From positions 1 through 23,091 of the forward strand of contig JBAYFO010000058.1 in the NCBI GenBank assembly GCA_041667115.1: a stretch of 23,091 nt of DNA, written 5' to 3'. The position numbers and the translations under genes are program-made. A model generated the notes under the pieces. The model was given only the letters and a program-made list of their open reading frames with translations. It was not told the DNA's origin and made no database searches. Origin of the DNA: UBA1563 sp041667115 (GTDB lineage Bacteria > Bacteroidota > Ignavibacteria > Ignavibacteriales > Ignavibacteriaceae). Below, piece by piece: positions 1 to 8,496 of the stretch. Within the stretch, counting starts at the first letter, position 1. Each line of letters opens with the position of its first letter.

Positions 1-302
1 CTCAATTTTAGACAACAAGAGCTATTTAGGTAGGGATTGTTTTTGATGAGTGGTTGAATCCGTCTAATACAAAGATTTTTCCCCGCTTTTCTATCGATCC
101 TATTTTATTTTGGACAGCAGTGATCCACGTGGGTATTTCGTTTAGTGAGTAAAAAATATCTTTGGAAAAATCAAATGGAAGTTATATTTTAGAATTGAAA
201 ATGAGACTTATGAAGATTTACATTTTAACATGACTGGGGTGAAGTAGATTTTTAAAAGATAATTTTCAGTAATAATTACAATAAAATATATTAAGGAAGC
301 AC
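1..302. other. Non-coding leader region upstream of the first propeller gene
   Basis: I see no credible coding region here. The stretch is AT-rich and ends in the ribosome binding sequence AAGGAAGC just before the first gene. A weak promoter-like pair, TTGAAA at 195-200 and TACATT at 219-224 with 18 nt between, could drive the downstream gene, but such matches are frequent in AT-rich DNA and I do not claim it. The gene that precedes this region lies outside the window. Confidence 0.5.
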
Positions 303-305
303 ATG

Positions 306-2120
306 ATGAAGAAATGTTTCTCAGTTTTCAGTTTGGTTTTGCTTTTTATGGGAATGTCGATTGCTCAAGTTCGAATAGCTGCAGCTTATAACTATCCCCC
401 TGATGATGTTGTATTAAGTGGCTTAAAAAGTATAAGAGGAGTTGGATATGCAGCTGATCCGTTTAAAGATGGTCACTCTGCAATTGTAGCGTGTAATTAT
501 AGCGACCAAGGACACGTAAGTGTTTTTATCAATGTTGGAAATGACTCTTTACAACTAGTTTGGACTTCTCCAAAGCTTGCCGCCGGTGGCGGTGGTTCTA
601 CTCCACGCTATGCAATGTTTGGCGATCTAGACAATGACGGTTTACCCGAAGTCATTTTCCAAAGCAATATTAATGGTATTATGATTTACGAGTGGGATGG
701 TATCGCAGGAAGTTACAATTTTGGAACTCTTCCTTCTCAAGTTATCGGAACCGATTATTTAGCTAATGCTACCGGAAACTGTGAATATATGGAAACCGAA
801 GACATTGATGGTGATAACGAGAATGAACTTCTTGTTGCTTATAATGCAAGTAGTAATGCGACAGATATTTATTATTCAATAAGTGCGGTTGGTGGTTGGG
901 ATACAGACAATCCAGGTTTCTCCAGTTTTAATGTTGAGTACAAAGGTGTTAGAACTGATCTTGCAAAATGGGGTTTAGGAGGTTCCCCCGTAGCTATGAT
1001 CTCTGCAAATTTTGATGGCGTAGGGAATAAAGAAATTCTTTTACATAATTGGAATTTAAAAAATGTAACTCCAATGACTGTTCCAAGCGCAAACACTTAT
1101 GTTTTAGCTGATACAACAAACAATAAACAAAATTATCTTCTCGGCGGCGCAGAAGATGACGTTGCTTTGATGGGTGGAATGGCTACCGACATTGACGGTG
1201 ACGGACGTGACGAAGTATATCTTCCAACCTACCCATCTGCAAGCGGAGCTCATAACGGTTGGGTTCATATGATTTCTTATGCACCTAATCAAAATGTACG
1301 TGAAATAGATTCCACTAATGTTACTGTTCTTGATATGTCTTCTGTCTTAAATTCAGCAACGTTTGGATATGGATATGGGGATATAGACGGTAACGGGAAG
1401 AAAAACATTTACATCAGCGGCGGTGCTTACGGGAAGAATGTGATTACTGCTGAATTCCAAGGCGGCGATAAGACAAACCCAGCAAATTGGAATTACTCGG
1501 TTCTTTATACAGGAGATTCAACAATTCTCTCAGCTATAACTATAAAAGATTCTGCCGGTGTGATTGACACCGCTAAAACTATCAACTCTGCTTTCGTTTC
1601 AAAGATGTATGCTCATAATACTGATTTTGATAAGGATGGTAAAGAAGATATTATTCTACCTTATCAAGCGTTAGAAGACAGTATCATTATTAAAAATGTA
1701 GTTTGGAATGCTGCAACGAGCATCTATGATACGAAGGATTCATCCAAAGTTCTTAATCCTAAACGGTGGGGATTAAGGATTCTTGAAAAAGATAATTCAG
1801 TTGGAATATCTGCAAAAGATTTAACAATTATTACTCCAGCTGATTTTGCACTTGAACAAAATTATCCGAACCCATTCAACCCGGAAACGACGGTACGATT
1901 CTCTCTTCCGGTTAAAAGTGTTGTTTCATTAAAAATTTATGACATGCTCGGGAAAGAAGTTTCCACATTACTCAATAAACAAGAGTACGATAAAGGAGCA
2001 TTTGAAATGAGATGGAATGGTACAAATAATTTTGGTCAGAAAGTTGCCAGCGGCAATTACATTGCTGAATTAAAGTTTGGTAATTTTTCAAAATCTATTA
2101 AGATGACTCTACTTAAGTAA
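306..2120 (+). CDS. Secreted FG-GAP/VCBS beta-propeller protein with T9SS C-terminal sorting domain (copy 1)
   Basis: The protein begins with a signal peptide (KK followed by a hydrophobic run, ending near SIAQ). Five Asp-rich calcium-loop motifs typical of FG-GAP/VCBS propeller blades follow, near residues 108, 167, 296, 360 and 441 of the longer frame (for example DLDNDG, DIDGDG, DFDKDG). From about residue 516 it carries a type A T9SS sorting domain: LEQNYPNPFNPET, then KIYDMLGKEV, then SGNY and a basic end. It is therefore probably exported across the outer membrane and anchored or released at the surface; the ligand is unknown. The frame has an ATG at 303 and another at 306. The second is chosen because it aligns exactly with the start of the tandem paralogue at 2,550 and has the same spacing to AAGGAAGCAC. 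An adhesive or structural role is inference only. Confidence 0.88.
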   Translation: MKKCFSVFSLVLLFMGMSIAQVRIAAAYNYPPDDVVLSGLKSIRGVGYAADPFKDGHSAIVACNYSDQGHVSVFINVGNDSLQLVWTSPKLAAGGGGSTPRYAMFGDLDNDGLPEVIFQSNINGIMIYEWDGIAGSYNFGTLPSQVIGTDYLANATGNCEYMETEDIDGDNENELLVAYNASSNATDIYYSISAVGGWDTDNPGFSSFNVEYKGVRTDLAKWGLGGSPVAMISANFDGVGNKEILLHNWNLKNVTPMTVPSANTYVLADTTNNKQNYLLGGAEDDVALMGGMATDIDGDGRDEVYLPTYPSASGAHNGWVHMISYAPNQNVREIDSTNVTVLDMSSVLNSATFGYGYGDIDGNGKKNIYISGGAYGKNVITAEFQGGDKTNPANWNYSVLYTGDSTILSAITIKDSAGVIDTAKTINSAFVSKMYAHNTDFDKDGKEDIILPYQALEDSIIIKNVVWNAATSIYDTKDSSKVLNPKRWGLRILEKDNSVGISAKDLTIITPADFALEQNYPNPFNPETTVRFSLPVKSVVSLKIYDMLGKEVSTLLNKQEYDKGAFEMRWNGTNNFGQKVASGNYIAELKFGNFSKSIKMTLLK

Positions 2121-2127
2121 TTGATTT

Positions 2128-2153
2128 ACCATTTCCTCTTAAATGGAAATGGT
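2128..2153 (+). terminator. Short hairpin directly after the first propeller gene
   Basis: ACCATTTCC (2128-2136) and GGAAATGGT (2145-2153) form a perfect 9-bp stem with an 8-nt loop, 7 nt after the stop codon. Only a short mixed U-containing run follows (TCTTT), so by itself it may be an mRNA-stabilising or weak terminating structure. It sits upstream of a much stronger hairpin. Confidence 0.5.
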
Positions 2154-2168
2154 CTTTAACAACTTAGT

Positions 2169-2214
2169 AAAAATCGTAACTCTAATTTCTAAAATTAGGG
2201 TTACGATTTTTTTT
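2169..2214 (+). terminator. Strong rho-independent terminator of the first propeller gene
   Basis: A stem of roughly 18-20 bp starts with AAAATCGTAAC and closes with GTTACGATTTT. It has a 3-nt loop (2189-2191), one T-G wobble at 2181/2199, and a run of eight T residues at the end. A closely related hairpin follows the paralogue at 4412-4453. Confidence 0.88.
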
Positions 2215-2549
2215 ACCTCAATTTTGACTTCTTTCATCCGAATTTGCAAAATCCCTGGAATTATTCTATTAAAAACTGTGCCTTTCGAAAATCAAATTCA
2301 GTAACAAATATCAGTTCATGTTGTATGATAAGTTGAAGCTTTTGTTATTTTAGTTCAAACGATTTAATAAATTGTTCTGAGAATAAATAATTTTTGAATA
2401 AATCCGTGAATAGTTTAATTTTAAACCAAAAATATAATTTTTGAGATTTTTCTCTCTCCTCTGTTCTATTTTACGATGCAGTTTTCATAAGATATTTCTT
2501 AAGTTTTTTTAATCAATTACTACATTAACAAAAATCAAGGAAGCACAAA
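2215..2549. other. Non-coding spacer between the tandem propeller genes
   Basis: This stretch of about 335 nt is very AT-rich with no convincing coding frame. It presumably contains the promoter of the second propeller gene, because the preceding terminator is strong. I could not single out a reliable promoter. Its last bases, AAGGAAGCACA, match the ribosome binding region of the first copy. Confidence 0.5.
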
Positions 2550-4391
2550 ATGAAAAAATGTTACACTCTCTTCAGTTTGCTTTTACTCTTCATCGGGGCG
2601 TCTGTTGCTCAGGTCCGGCTTGCGACAGCCTATAATTATCCCGATAAAGATGCAGTGTTAAGCGGCTTGAAAAGTATCCGCGGCGTTGCCTATGCTGCAG
2701 ATCCCTTTAAAGACGGTCATTCTGCTATTGCAGCTACAAATTACAATGACAATGGACATGTTCACGTTTTTATAAATGCAGGAAATGATTCACTGCAATT
2801 AGTCTGGAGTTCTCCAACCATTGCAACAGCCAGTGGAGGTTCAACTCCCCGCTATGTGATGTTCGGCGACCTTGATAATGACGGACTGACCGAAGTAATT
2901 TTCCAAAGCGGTAACAACGGTATATTCATTTATGAATGGGATGGTATTGCAGGAAGCTACAATTTTGGAACTCTCCCTTCTCAAGTTATTGGAAGCGATT
3001 ACTTGGCGAATACTTCCGGAAACTGTGAATACATGGAAATAAGCGATGTTGACGGAGATAACGAGAATGAACTTCTTGTTGCCTATAACGCAAGTAGCAA
3101 TGCAACAGATATTTACTATTCAATTAGTGCAATTGGTGGTTGGGATACAAACGATCCCGGCTTTTCCAGTTTTAATATTGAATACAAAGGTGTTAGAACT
3201 GATCTCGCTAAATGGGGCTTAGGCAGCGGAACTCCTTATGCAATGATAGCAGCTAACTTAGACGGTACAGGGAATGAAGAGATTGTTCTTCATAACTGGA
3301 ATTTAAAAAACGTTACTCCAATGACTATCCCAGCCGCTAACTCTTACGCTTTAGCAGATACTACCAACAATAAACAAAACTATTATCTTGGCGGCGCAGA
3401 TGATGACGTTGCCCTCTTCGGTGGTATGGCTTATGATATTGATAAAGATGGAAGAGATGAAGTTTATCTGCCGACTTATAGTTCTGTATTTTCACACCGA
3501 CCGCTCATCCACATGATTCATTATGAAACCGGAAGTTCAACTTCTGAAATTGATTCTACAAATGTCTTCGCACTTGATTTGGGCAGTTTATATACTCCTG
3601 ATATGACAAACTGGTTTAATAATACTTACTCAATGGGATATGGAGATATTGACGGAAATGGAAAAACGAATTTGTACATCTCAAGCGGTTATCCTTTAAA
3701 TATTATTTCCGCTGAATTTCAGGGCGGCAACAAAACCGATATGAATAATTGGATTATCAAAACTCTCTATCCAGGCGATATAACAACCGAACAGAATCTT
3801 TATGTAATAAAAGATTCACTTGGAAATAAAGATACTTCCAAAATTGCCGAAGTAGCCAACATTTCAATCGCATCCAAAATTTATGGACAGTTTACCGATT
3901 TTGACAAAGACGGTCTTGAAGATATAATTATTCCCTATCAGGTAATCACAGACAGTATAACAGTTAAAAATTTAGTATGGAATACTTCAACTAGCGTTTA
4001 CGATTCTACGACTTCTAAAATTCAAAGACCTAATCGCTGGGCGTTAAGAATTATTGAAAAAGATAATTCGGTAGGAATTTCTGCGAAAGATTTAACGATG
4101 ATTACCCCAGATGATTTTTCACTCGAACAAAATTATCCAAATCCTTTTAACCCGGAAACCGCAATCCGTTTTATGCTTCCGGTGAAGAGTACGATTACTT
4201 TGAAAGTTTTTGATATGCTTGGTAAAGAAGTTGCCACTTTACTCAATAAACAAGAGCATGATAAAGGTGCATTTGAACTACGGTGGAACGGAACAAATAA
4301 TTTTGGACAGAAAGTTGCCAGCGGAAACTATATAGCTGAACTAAAATTTGGTAATTTTTCAAAATCGATCAAAATGACTTTGCTGAAGTAA
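2550..4391 (+). CDS. Secreted FG-GAP/VCBS beta-propeller protein with T9SS C-terminal sorting domain (copy 2)
   Basis: This 613-aa protein is a close tandem paralogue of the preceding gene. It has the same layout: signal peptide (MKKCYTLFSLLLLF..VAQ), Asp-rich calcium loops (DLDNDG, DVDGDN, DIDKDG, DIDGNG, DFDKDG) and a T9SS tail starting LEQNYPNPFNPET. The first 300 or so residues and the last 110 are nearly the same in both copies, and the final 29 residues are identical. The segment of roughly residues 308-430 differs in sequence and contains short insertions. The ribosome binding sequence AAGGAAGC lies just upstream of the ATG. Both copies are likely exported surface proteins; separate terminators suggest separate transcription. 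The molecular role is unknown. Confidence 0.88.
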   Translation: MKKCYTLFSLLLLFIGASVAQVRLATAYNYPDKDAVLSGLKSIRGVAYAADPFKDGHSAIAATNYNDNGHVHVFINAGNDSLQLVWSSPTIATASGGSTPRYVMFGDLDNDGLTEVIFQSGNNGIFIYEWDGIAGSYNFGTLPSQVIGSDYLANTSGNCEYMEISDVDGDNENELLVAYNASSNATDIYYSISAIGGWDTNDPGFSSFNIEYKGVRTDLAKWGLGSGTPYAMIAANLDGTGNEEIVLHNWNLKNVTPMTIPAANSYALADTTNNKQNYYLGGADDDVALFGGMAYDIDKDGRDEVYLPTYSSVFSHRPLIHMIHYETGSSTSEIDSTNVFALDLGSLYTPDMTNWFNNTYSMGYGDIDGNGKTNLYISSGYPLNIISAEFQGGNKTDMNNWIIKTLYPGDITTEQNLYVIKDSLGNKDTSKIAEVANISIASKIYGQFTDFDKDGLEDIIIPYQVITDSITVKNLVWNTSTSVYDSTTSKIQRPNRWALRIIEKDNSVGISAKDLTMITPDDFSLEQNYPNPFNPETAIRFMLPVKSTITLKVFDMLGKEVATLLNKQEHDKGAFELRWNGTNNFGQKVASGNYIAELKFGNFSKSIKMTLLK

Positions 4392-4411
4392 TTAGCAAAC
4401 CATTTAAAAAT

Positions 4412-4453
4412 AAAACGTAACCTTAATTTCAAAGATTAAGGTTACGTTTTTTA
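4412..4453. terminator. Strong hairpin terminator after the second propeller gene, possibly bidirectional
   Basis: AAAACGTAACCTTAAT (4412-4427) pairs perfectly with ATTAAGGTTACGTTTT (4435-4450), with a 7-nt loop, followed by more T residues. The gene on the other strand ends at 4,487, and on that strand the hairpin is also followed by a T-rich run, so it may serve both convergent genes. Confidence 0.85.
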
Positions 4454-4486
4454 CTTTCTACTTTTAACTTTATACTTTCAACTCAC

Positions 4487-5875
4487 CTACAACTTCTCAA
4501 ACCTTCCCTGGAAAAAGCGGAGATATTTAGGTTCATAAACCATTTTTAATCCCCGAATCTTTTTCCGGTCTTCATATACCTGGGCGATTGATTCCACTGT
4601 AACATCAATATGCGCCTGCGTGTATACTCTGCGTGGAAAGGTTAACCGGACTAATTCCAATTTGGGATAATTGTGATCTCCGGTTTTCGCATTTCTTCCG
4701 GCTGATACGATCCCTCTTTCCATTCCGCGCACACCGGAATCAACATAAATTTCAGAAGTCAGGGTTTGAGCTGGGAATTCGATTTGCTTTAAATGCGATA
4801 AAAATCTTTTTGCATCAAGAAAAACAGCGTGCCCGCCAATAGGCTCTACAATTGGTATTCCGTATGACTTTAATTTATTCCCGCAATATTCAACCTGCCC
4901 GATCCTTGCTTTGATAGTATCGTACTCGACCATTTCTTCAAGTCCGCGCGCCATCGCTTCCATATCTCTTCCGGCTAGACCGCCATAAGTGTGCAAACCT
5001 TCATATACTACACAAAGATTTTTTGCTTCAGCAAAAAACTTTTTATTTCTCGTAGCCAAAATTCCTCCAATGTTCACCATCAAATCTTTTTTAGCACTTA
5101 CCCAAATTCCTTCAAAAGGAACGAGCATTTCTTTTAGAATTTGTGCAATAGTTTTTTCGGCATATCCTTTTTCGCGCTCTTTGATAAAGTAGGCATTTTC
5201 AACCGCGCGCGTTGCATCAAACCACATTTTGATTCCTGCTTTTTTACAATACGCCGTCAGCTCAGAAATGTTCTGCATCGAGATCGGTTGACCGCCTGCC
5301 ATATTTACCGGTCCGGCGATACTGATATAAGGAATTTTTTTTGCACCGACTTCCTTAACAAGCTTGTCAAGTTTTTTCAAATCAACATTTCCTTTAAAAG
5401 GATGTTGACTCTGTGGATCGTGCGCTTCGTCTATAATGACATCAACAAATGTTGCACCCGCTAATTCCTGATGGAGACGTGTTGTTGTGAAATACATATT
5501 CCCGGCTATATAATCTCCAGGTTTAATAAGGATTTTTGAAACCAAATGCTCTGCCGCTCTTCCCTGGTGTGTTGGGACGAAATAAGGCATTCCATAATAT
5601 TTTTTCACATTGTTCCAAAGCGTATAAAAGTTTTTACTCCCGGCGTAAGCTTCGTCGCCGATCATCATTCCTGCCCATTGATAATCGCTCATTGCATTGG
5701 TGCCGCTATCGGTTAGCAGATCAATATAGACATCTTCCGAGCGAAGTAAGAAAGTATTGTATGCTGCTTCTTTAATCGCTTTTTCGCGAGTCGCGCGTGT
5801 GGTCATTTTGATAGGTTCAACAACTTTAATTTTGAACGGTTCCGCCCAAGAGCGTTTTACTATTTTCTTTGCCAT
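4487..5875 (-). CDS. tpl: Tyrosine phenol-lyase (beta-tyrosinase, PLP-dependent)
   Basis: This 462-aa enzyme should convert L-tyrosine and water to phenol, pyruvate and ammonia (reversible), using pyridoxal phosphate in the cytoplasm. Numbering runs 6 residues ahead of the well-studied Citrobacter freundii enzyme (456 aa), and the key residues line up: Tyr77 (Tyr71), Thr130 (Thr124), Asn191 (Asn185), Asp220 (Asp214), Arg223 (Arg217), Schiff-base Lys263 (Lys257), Arg387 (Arg381) and Phe454 (Phe448). Thr130, Arg387 and Phe454 are the tyrosine phenol-lyase states; tryptophanase has Asp, a hydrophobic residue and His there. The frame can be extended to an ATG at 5,887, but that codon overlaps the ribosome binding site GGAG (5882-5885), which lies 6 nt before the ATG at 5,875, so the shorter start is chosen. 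The gene stands alone, with no obvious tyrosine transporter beside it. Confidence 0.9.
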   Translation of the reverse strand: MAKKIVKRSWAEPFKIKVVEPIKMTTRATREKAIKEAAYNTFLLRSEDVYIDLLTDSGTNAMSDYQWAGMMIGDEAYAGSKNFYTLWNNVKKYYGMPYFVPTHQGRAAEHLVSKILIKPGDYIAGNMYFTTTRLHQELAGATFVDVIIDEAHDPQSQHPFKGNVDLKKLDKLVKEVGAKKIPYISIAGPVNMAGGQPISMQNISELTAYCKKAGIKMWFDATRAVENAYFIKEREKGYAEKTIAQILKEMLVPFEGIWVSAKKDLMVNIGGILATRNKKFFAEAKNLCVVYEGLHTYGGLAGRDMEAMARGLEEMVEYDTIKARIGQVEYCGNKLKSYGIPIVEPIGGHAVFLDAKRFLSHLKQIEFPAQTLTSEIYVDSGVRGMERGIVSAGRNAKTGDHNYPKLELVRLTFPRRVYTQAHIDVTVESIAQVYEDRKKIRGLKMVYEPKYLRFFQGRFEKL

Positions 5876-5894
5876 AAATATCTCCATTATAATT

Positions 5895-5923
5895 ATTATA
5901 AATTTTTAATTGAAAAAAATCAA
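5895..5923 (-). promoter_or_regulatory. Sigma70-like promoter of the tyrosine phenol-lyase gene
   Basis: On the minus strand TTGATT (5918-5923) and TATAAT (5895-5900) are separated by exactly 17 nt. A start near 5,888 would give a leader of about a dozen bases containing the GGAG ribosome binding site. The match is good, but the region is AT-rich and promoter rules in this phylum are less certain. Confidence 0.45.
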
Positions 5924-5933
5924 CAGAACTAGA

Positions 5934-5958
5934 AATTCCTAATTCGCAATTCCTAATT
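5934..5958. repeat. Short dispersed repeat, two AATTCCTAATT units
   Basis: AATTCCTAATT occurs at 5934-5944 and again at 5948-5958, separated by CGC. The same unit occurs in tandem inside a coding region at 18115-18144, which marks it as a dispersed element rather than local low complexity. It lies just upstream of the tyrosine phenol-lyase promoter. Confidence 0.6.
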
Positions 5959-6374
5959 ATTTACGGTTCGTCTCGTTTGATGAGTTCGAAGATTTTTTGT
6001 CTTTTAAGAAAGGAATTTTCCGAGCTTATATTTGAAAGGGGAAATATTTGGATGTTGTTTTTCATAGATTTTTCTTTGGTCTCTTCAAAATTAAACGTAT
6101 TACTTGAAATATGAAAGATATTTTCGTTTTATTTTATTCGCAGATAAAATGGTGTTTGCGTGAGCATTGAAGTGTGGGATCAAAATATTTTTTTAATGTC
6201 AAATTATCTTCTTAAGTTTTCAGTGATGATTTTATCAAAATGGAAAATACTCTTACATATTTTTCTTCATCCGGGTTCTTTTTTGAACTCTTCCCACACA
6301 CTCTTTCAAACGAACCCAAACTAAACAATATTTTTTCCCTTCACACCGAGTGAAAGAAAGCATGGGGAGCGCTT
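5959..6374. other. Non-coding divergent spacer
   Basis: This stretch between the divergent tyrosine phenol-lyase and DUF2851 genes is AT-rich and contains no frame longer than about 20 codons with a credible start. A small hairpin, TTCAC/GTGAA (6340-6354), lies just before the ribosome binding site GGGGAG of the next gene. I see no riboswitch or RNA gene in it. Confidence 0.45.
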
Positions 6375-7868
6375 ATGAATTCGAAAGAAAAAATTCACGA
6401 AAAATTCTTTGCGGATATTTGGAAGCAGCAGAATTTTGAAAAAGAGATAAAAACCTTAGAAGGAGAATCTATCCAAATCTTATCTTCCGGGGAAGAAAAT
6501 AAAGATCATTCCGGACCTGATTTCTGCAACGCAAGAATAAAGATCGGGAATATCACGTATGTTGGAGATGTCGAAATTGATACCACCCATCACGACTGGA
6601 AAAACCATGGACATCTTATCAACCACCATTTCAATAAAGTTATTCTTCACGCAGTTTTTGCAAATGATTCTCCTCATACACACGTTATCACACAAGGTGG
6701 AAGAAAAATCCCAACGCTAGTCTTTGGCGATTATCTTTCGCAAAGTCTTTCAGCAACTATTAAAAATGCCATTGCGAACGAAAGAGAAGGACGCACGAAT
6801 AAAATCCCATGTACCGAGCTAAGTGATCAAATCAACGAAAAAGAAAAATTAGATTTTTTAGAAGAGTTGGGTATTGAACGCTTTAAAAAGAAATGCGAAA
6901 AACTTATTACACGGTTGAAGGAACTGATCTATCTAAAAGAGAATAAAGTTACTGAACCACTCGTTCACTACGCTCTACCGAAAGAATACTACGACAAAAA
7001 ATTATGTTATGAAGAATTAAATGATCGACAGATTTGGGAACAACTCTTTTATGAACTTTGCTTCGAAGCACTTGGATACAGTCACAATAAAGTCAGTATG
7101 CTTCATCTGGCTCAAGCTGTAAAGCTTTCATTTTTGCGGAGCTTTATTACCTCAGCTGATTTTCGTATAACTGCAGAAGCCACCTATTTTTCAGTTAGTG
7201 GACTAATTCCGGATGTACTCCATCTTAAAGAAGAAGATACGTCAGATTACACAAGAAAGCTTTATCAAAGATGGCAGGAAATAAAAAGCAGCTACGACGG
7301 GCAAACTTTTAGAGAAACTGATTGGCATTTTTTTCAATTACGTCCGCAAAATTTTCCAACAATACGGATTGCCGGCGGTGTTCTACTTGTTGAACAACTG
7401 CTTAAGCAAACTTTGATCCCATCAATAGTAAAAAAAATATTTGAAATTCATAAACCGGAATTTTTGATACAAAATCTTAGGAATTTGTTAATTGTAAGAG
7501 CAGAAGGATATTGGAAAAACCATTATGTATTTGATAAACCATCGCGCGAAGAACTGAAGTACTTTATCGGGAATACCAGAGTTGAAGAAATGCTTGTCAA
7601 CGTTGTCTTCCCTTTTGCTTATGTCTACTTTGAACTCTTCAACAAAAGACATCTTGCTCAAAAAACATTGAATACTTTTTCACACATCTCATTAACGAGT
7701 GATAACTCTCTGGTGAAGGAAGTTTCGGAAAGTCTAAATTTGAATACACAATGGAAAAGATCAGTGATTAATCAAGGCATGCTTGAACTTTTCAGAAGTT
7801 TTTGTTCAAGGGATAAATGTAAAGAATGTAAGATCGGCGAAAAGGTTTTTAATCTCAAAGAATGCTGA
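6375..7868 (+). CDS. DUF2851 family protein
   Basis: This is a 497-aa protein of unknown function. The N-terminal third holds the pattern I associate with DUF2851: an IWKQQNF segment, a G-x-x-IQILSSGEEN stretch, SGPDFCNARI, then GDVEID, HHDWKNHGH and a VILHAVF strand. The conserved acidic and His residues (PDF, GDVEI, HDW, H-x-H) could suggest a metal-dependent hydrolytic site, but this is inference. The C-terminus carries a small Cys cluster, CSRDKCKECKIG, that could bind a metal. No signal peptide or membrane segment is seen, so it is probably cytoplasmic. GGGGAG lies 6-7 nt before the ATG. The family is common in Bacteroidota and relatives, and the neighbours give no clue to its role. Confidence 0.82.
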   Translation: MNSKEKIHEKFFADIWKQQNFEKEIKTLEGESIQILSSGEENKDHSGPDFCNARIKIGNITYVGDVEIDTTHHDWKNHGHLINHHFNKVILHAVFANDSPHTHVITQGGRKIPTLVFGDYLSQSLSATIKNAIANEREGRTNKIPCTELSDQINEKEKLDFLEELGIERFKKKCEKLITRLKELIYLKENKVTEPLVHYALPKEYYDKKLCYEELNDRQIWEQLFYELCFEALGYSHNKVSMLHLAQAVKLSFLRSFITSADFRITAEATYFSVSGLIPDVLHLKEEDTSDYTRKLYQRWQEIKSSYDGQTFRETDWHFFQLRPQNFPTIRIAGGVLLVEQLLKQTLIPSIVKKIFEIHKPEFLIQNLRNLLIVRAEGYWKNHYVFDKPSREELKYFIGNTRVEEMLVNVVFPFAYVYFELFNKRHLAQKTLNTFSHISLTSDNSLVKEVSESLNLNTQWKRSVINQGMLELFRSFCSRDKCKECKIGEKVFNLKEC

Positions 7869-8145
7869 CCGGGGACAAGTGCCTAAGAAAAGAAGATCGC
7901 TTGGAATCTAAGTTTTTGAAATAATTACTAATTCCCTTTTTATTAGCATTTTAGAAGCAAAAGAATCCGGAGCGAAATATTACAGAAGTTCTCTTGCGCC
8001 ATTATATTTCGAAATTAAGATGATACTCTCTTCTTTGCTAAGTATTTATCGTCCCGTTTATTATCTTTTTTATCGATCGGGAACATTCTCTAATTTTGTT
8101 TTGTTTATACTTGAAAGAACATAAAATGAAATTCTTGAGGAAAAT

Positions 8146-8496
8146 ATGAGCGAAGTTCAACTTGAAACTGAAATAACCATAACTGAAAAAGCTTGTGGTG
8201 AAGTTAAGAGAATTATGAAGGAGAACAAGATAGCAGATTCTTTCGGCTTGCGCGTTGGTGTTAAAGGCGGCGGTTGTTCCGGTTTGTCTTATTCATTAGG
8301 ATTTGATAGCGGGCCAAAAGATGGTGACTCGGTTGTTGAAATTAACGGAGTAAAGCTATTTGTTGACGGAAAAAGTCTTTTCTATCTTTCCGGTACAGAA
8401 TTGGATTTTTCTGACGGTCTTAATGGAAAAGGTTTTGTCTTTAATAATCCGAACGCAACAAAATCATGCGGCTGCGGTAATTCCTTTGGTGTATAA
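8146..8496 (+). CDS. A-type iron-sulfur cluster carrier protein (IscA/ErpA/HesB family)
   Basis: This 116-aa cytoplasmic protein has the three-cysteine signature of A-type carriers: Cys44 in GGCSGLSY, and Cys108 and Cys110 in the terminal CGCGNSF motif, preceded by GFVFNNPNA. Such proteins hold a [2Fe-2S] or [4Fe-4S] cluster or iron and pass it to apo-enzymes. The length matches the family. The ribosome binding site GAGG lies shortly before the ATG. The stop codon overlaps the next start by one base (TAATG at 8494-8498), so translation is probably coupled to the downstream superoxide dismutase frame. Pairing Fe-S assembly with superoxide defence makes biological sense. I cannot tell IscA, ErpA and SufA apart from sequence alone. 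Confidence 0.9.
   Translation: MSEVQLETEITITEKACGEVKRIMKENKIADSFGLRVGVKGGGCSGLSYSLGFDSGPKDGDSVVEINGVKLFVDGKSLFYLSGTELDFSDGLNGKGFVFNNPNATKSCGCGNSFGV

Noticed and set aside
4487..5887. Annotation as tryptophanase (TnaA)
   Set aside because: Thr130, Arg387 and Phe454 are the tyrosine phenol-lyase residues. Tryptophanase has Asp, a hydrophobic residue and His at these places.
8030..8095. Long-loop inverted repeat TCCCG...CGGGA before the Fe-S carrier gene
   Set aside because: A 5-bp stem with a loop of over 20 nt is expected by chance in this composition.
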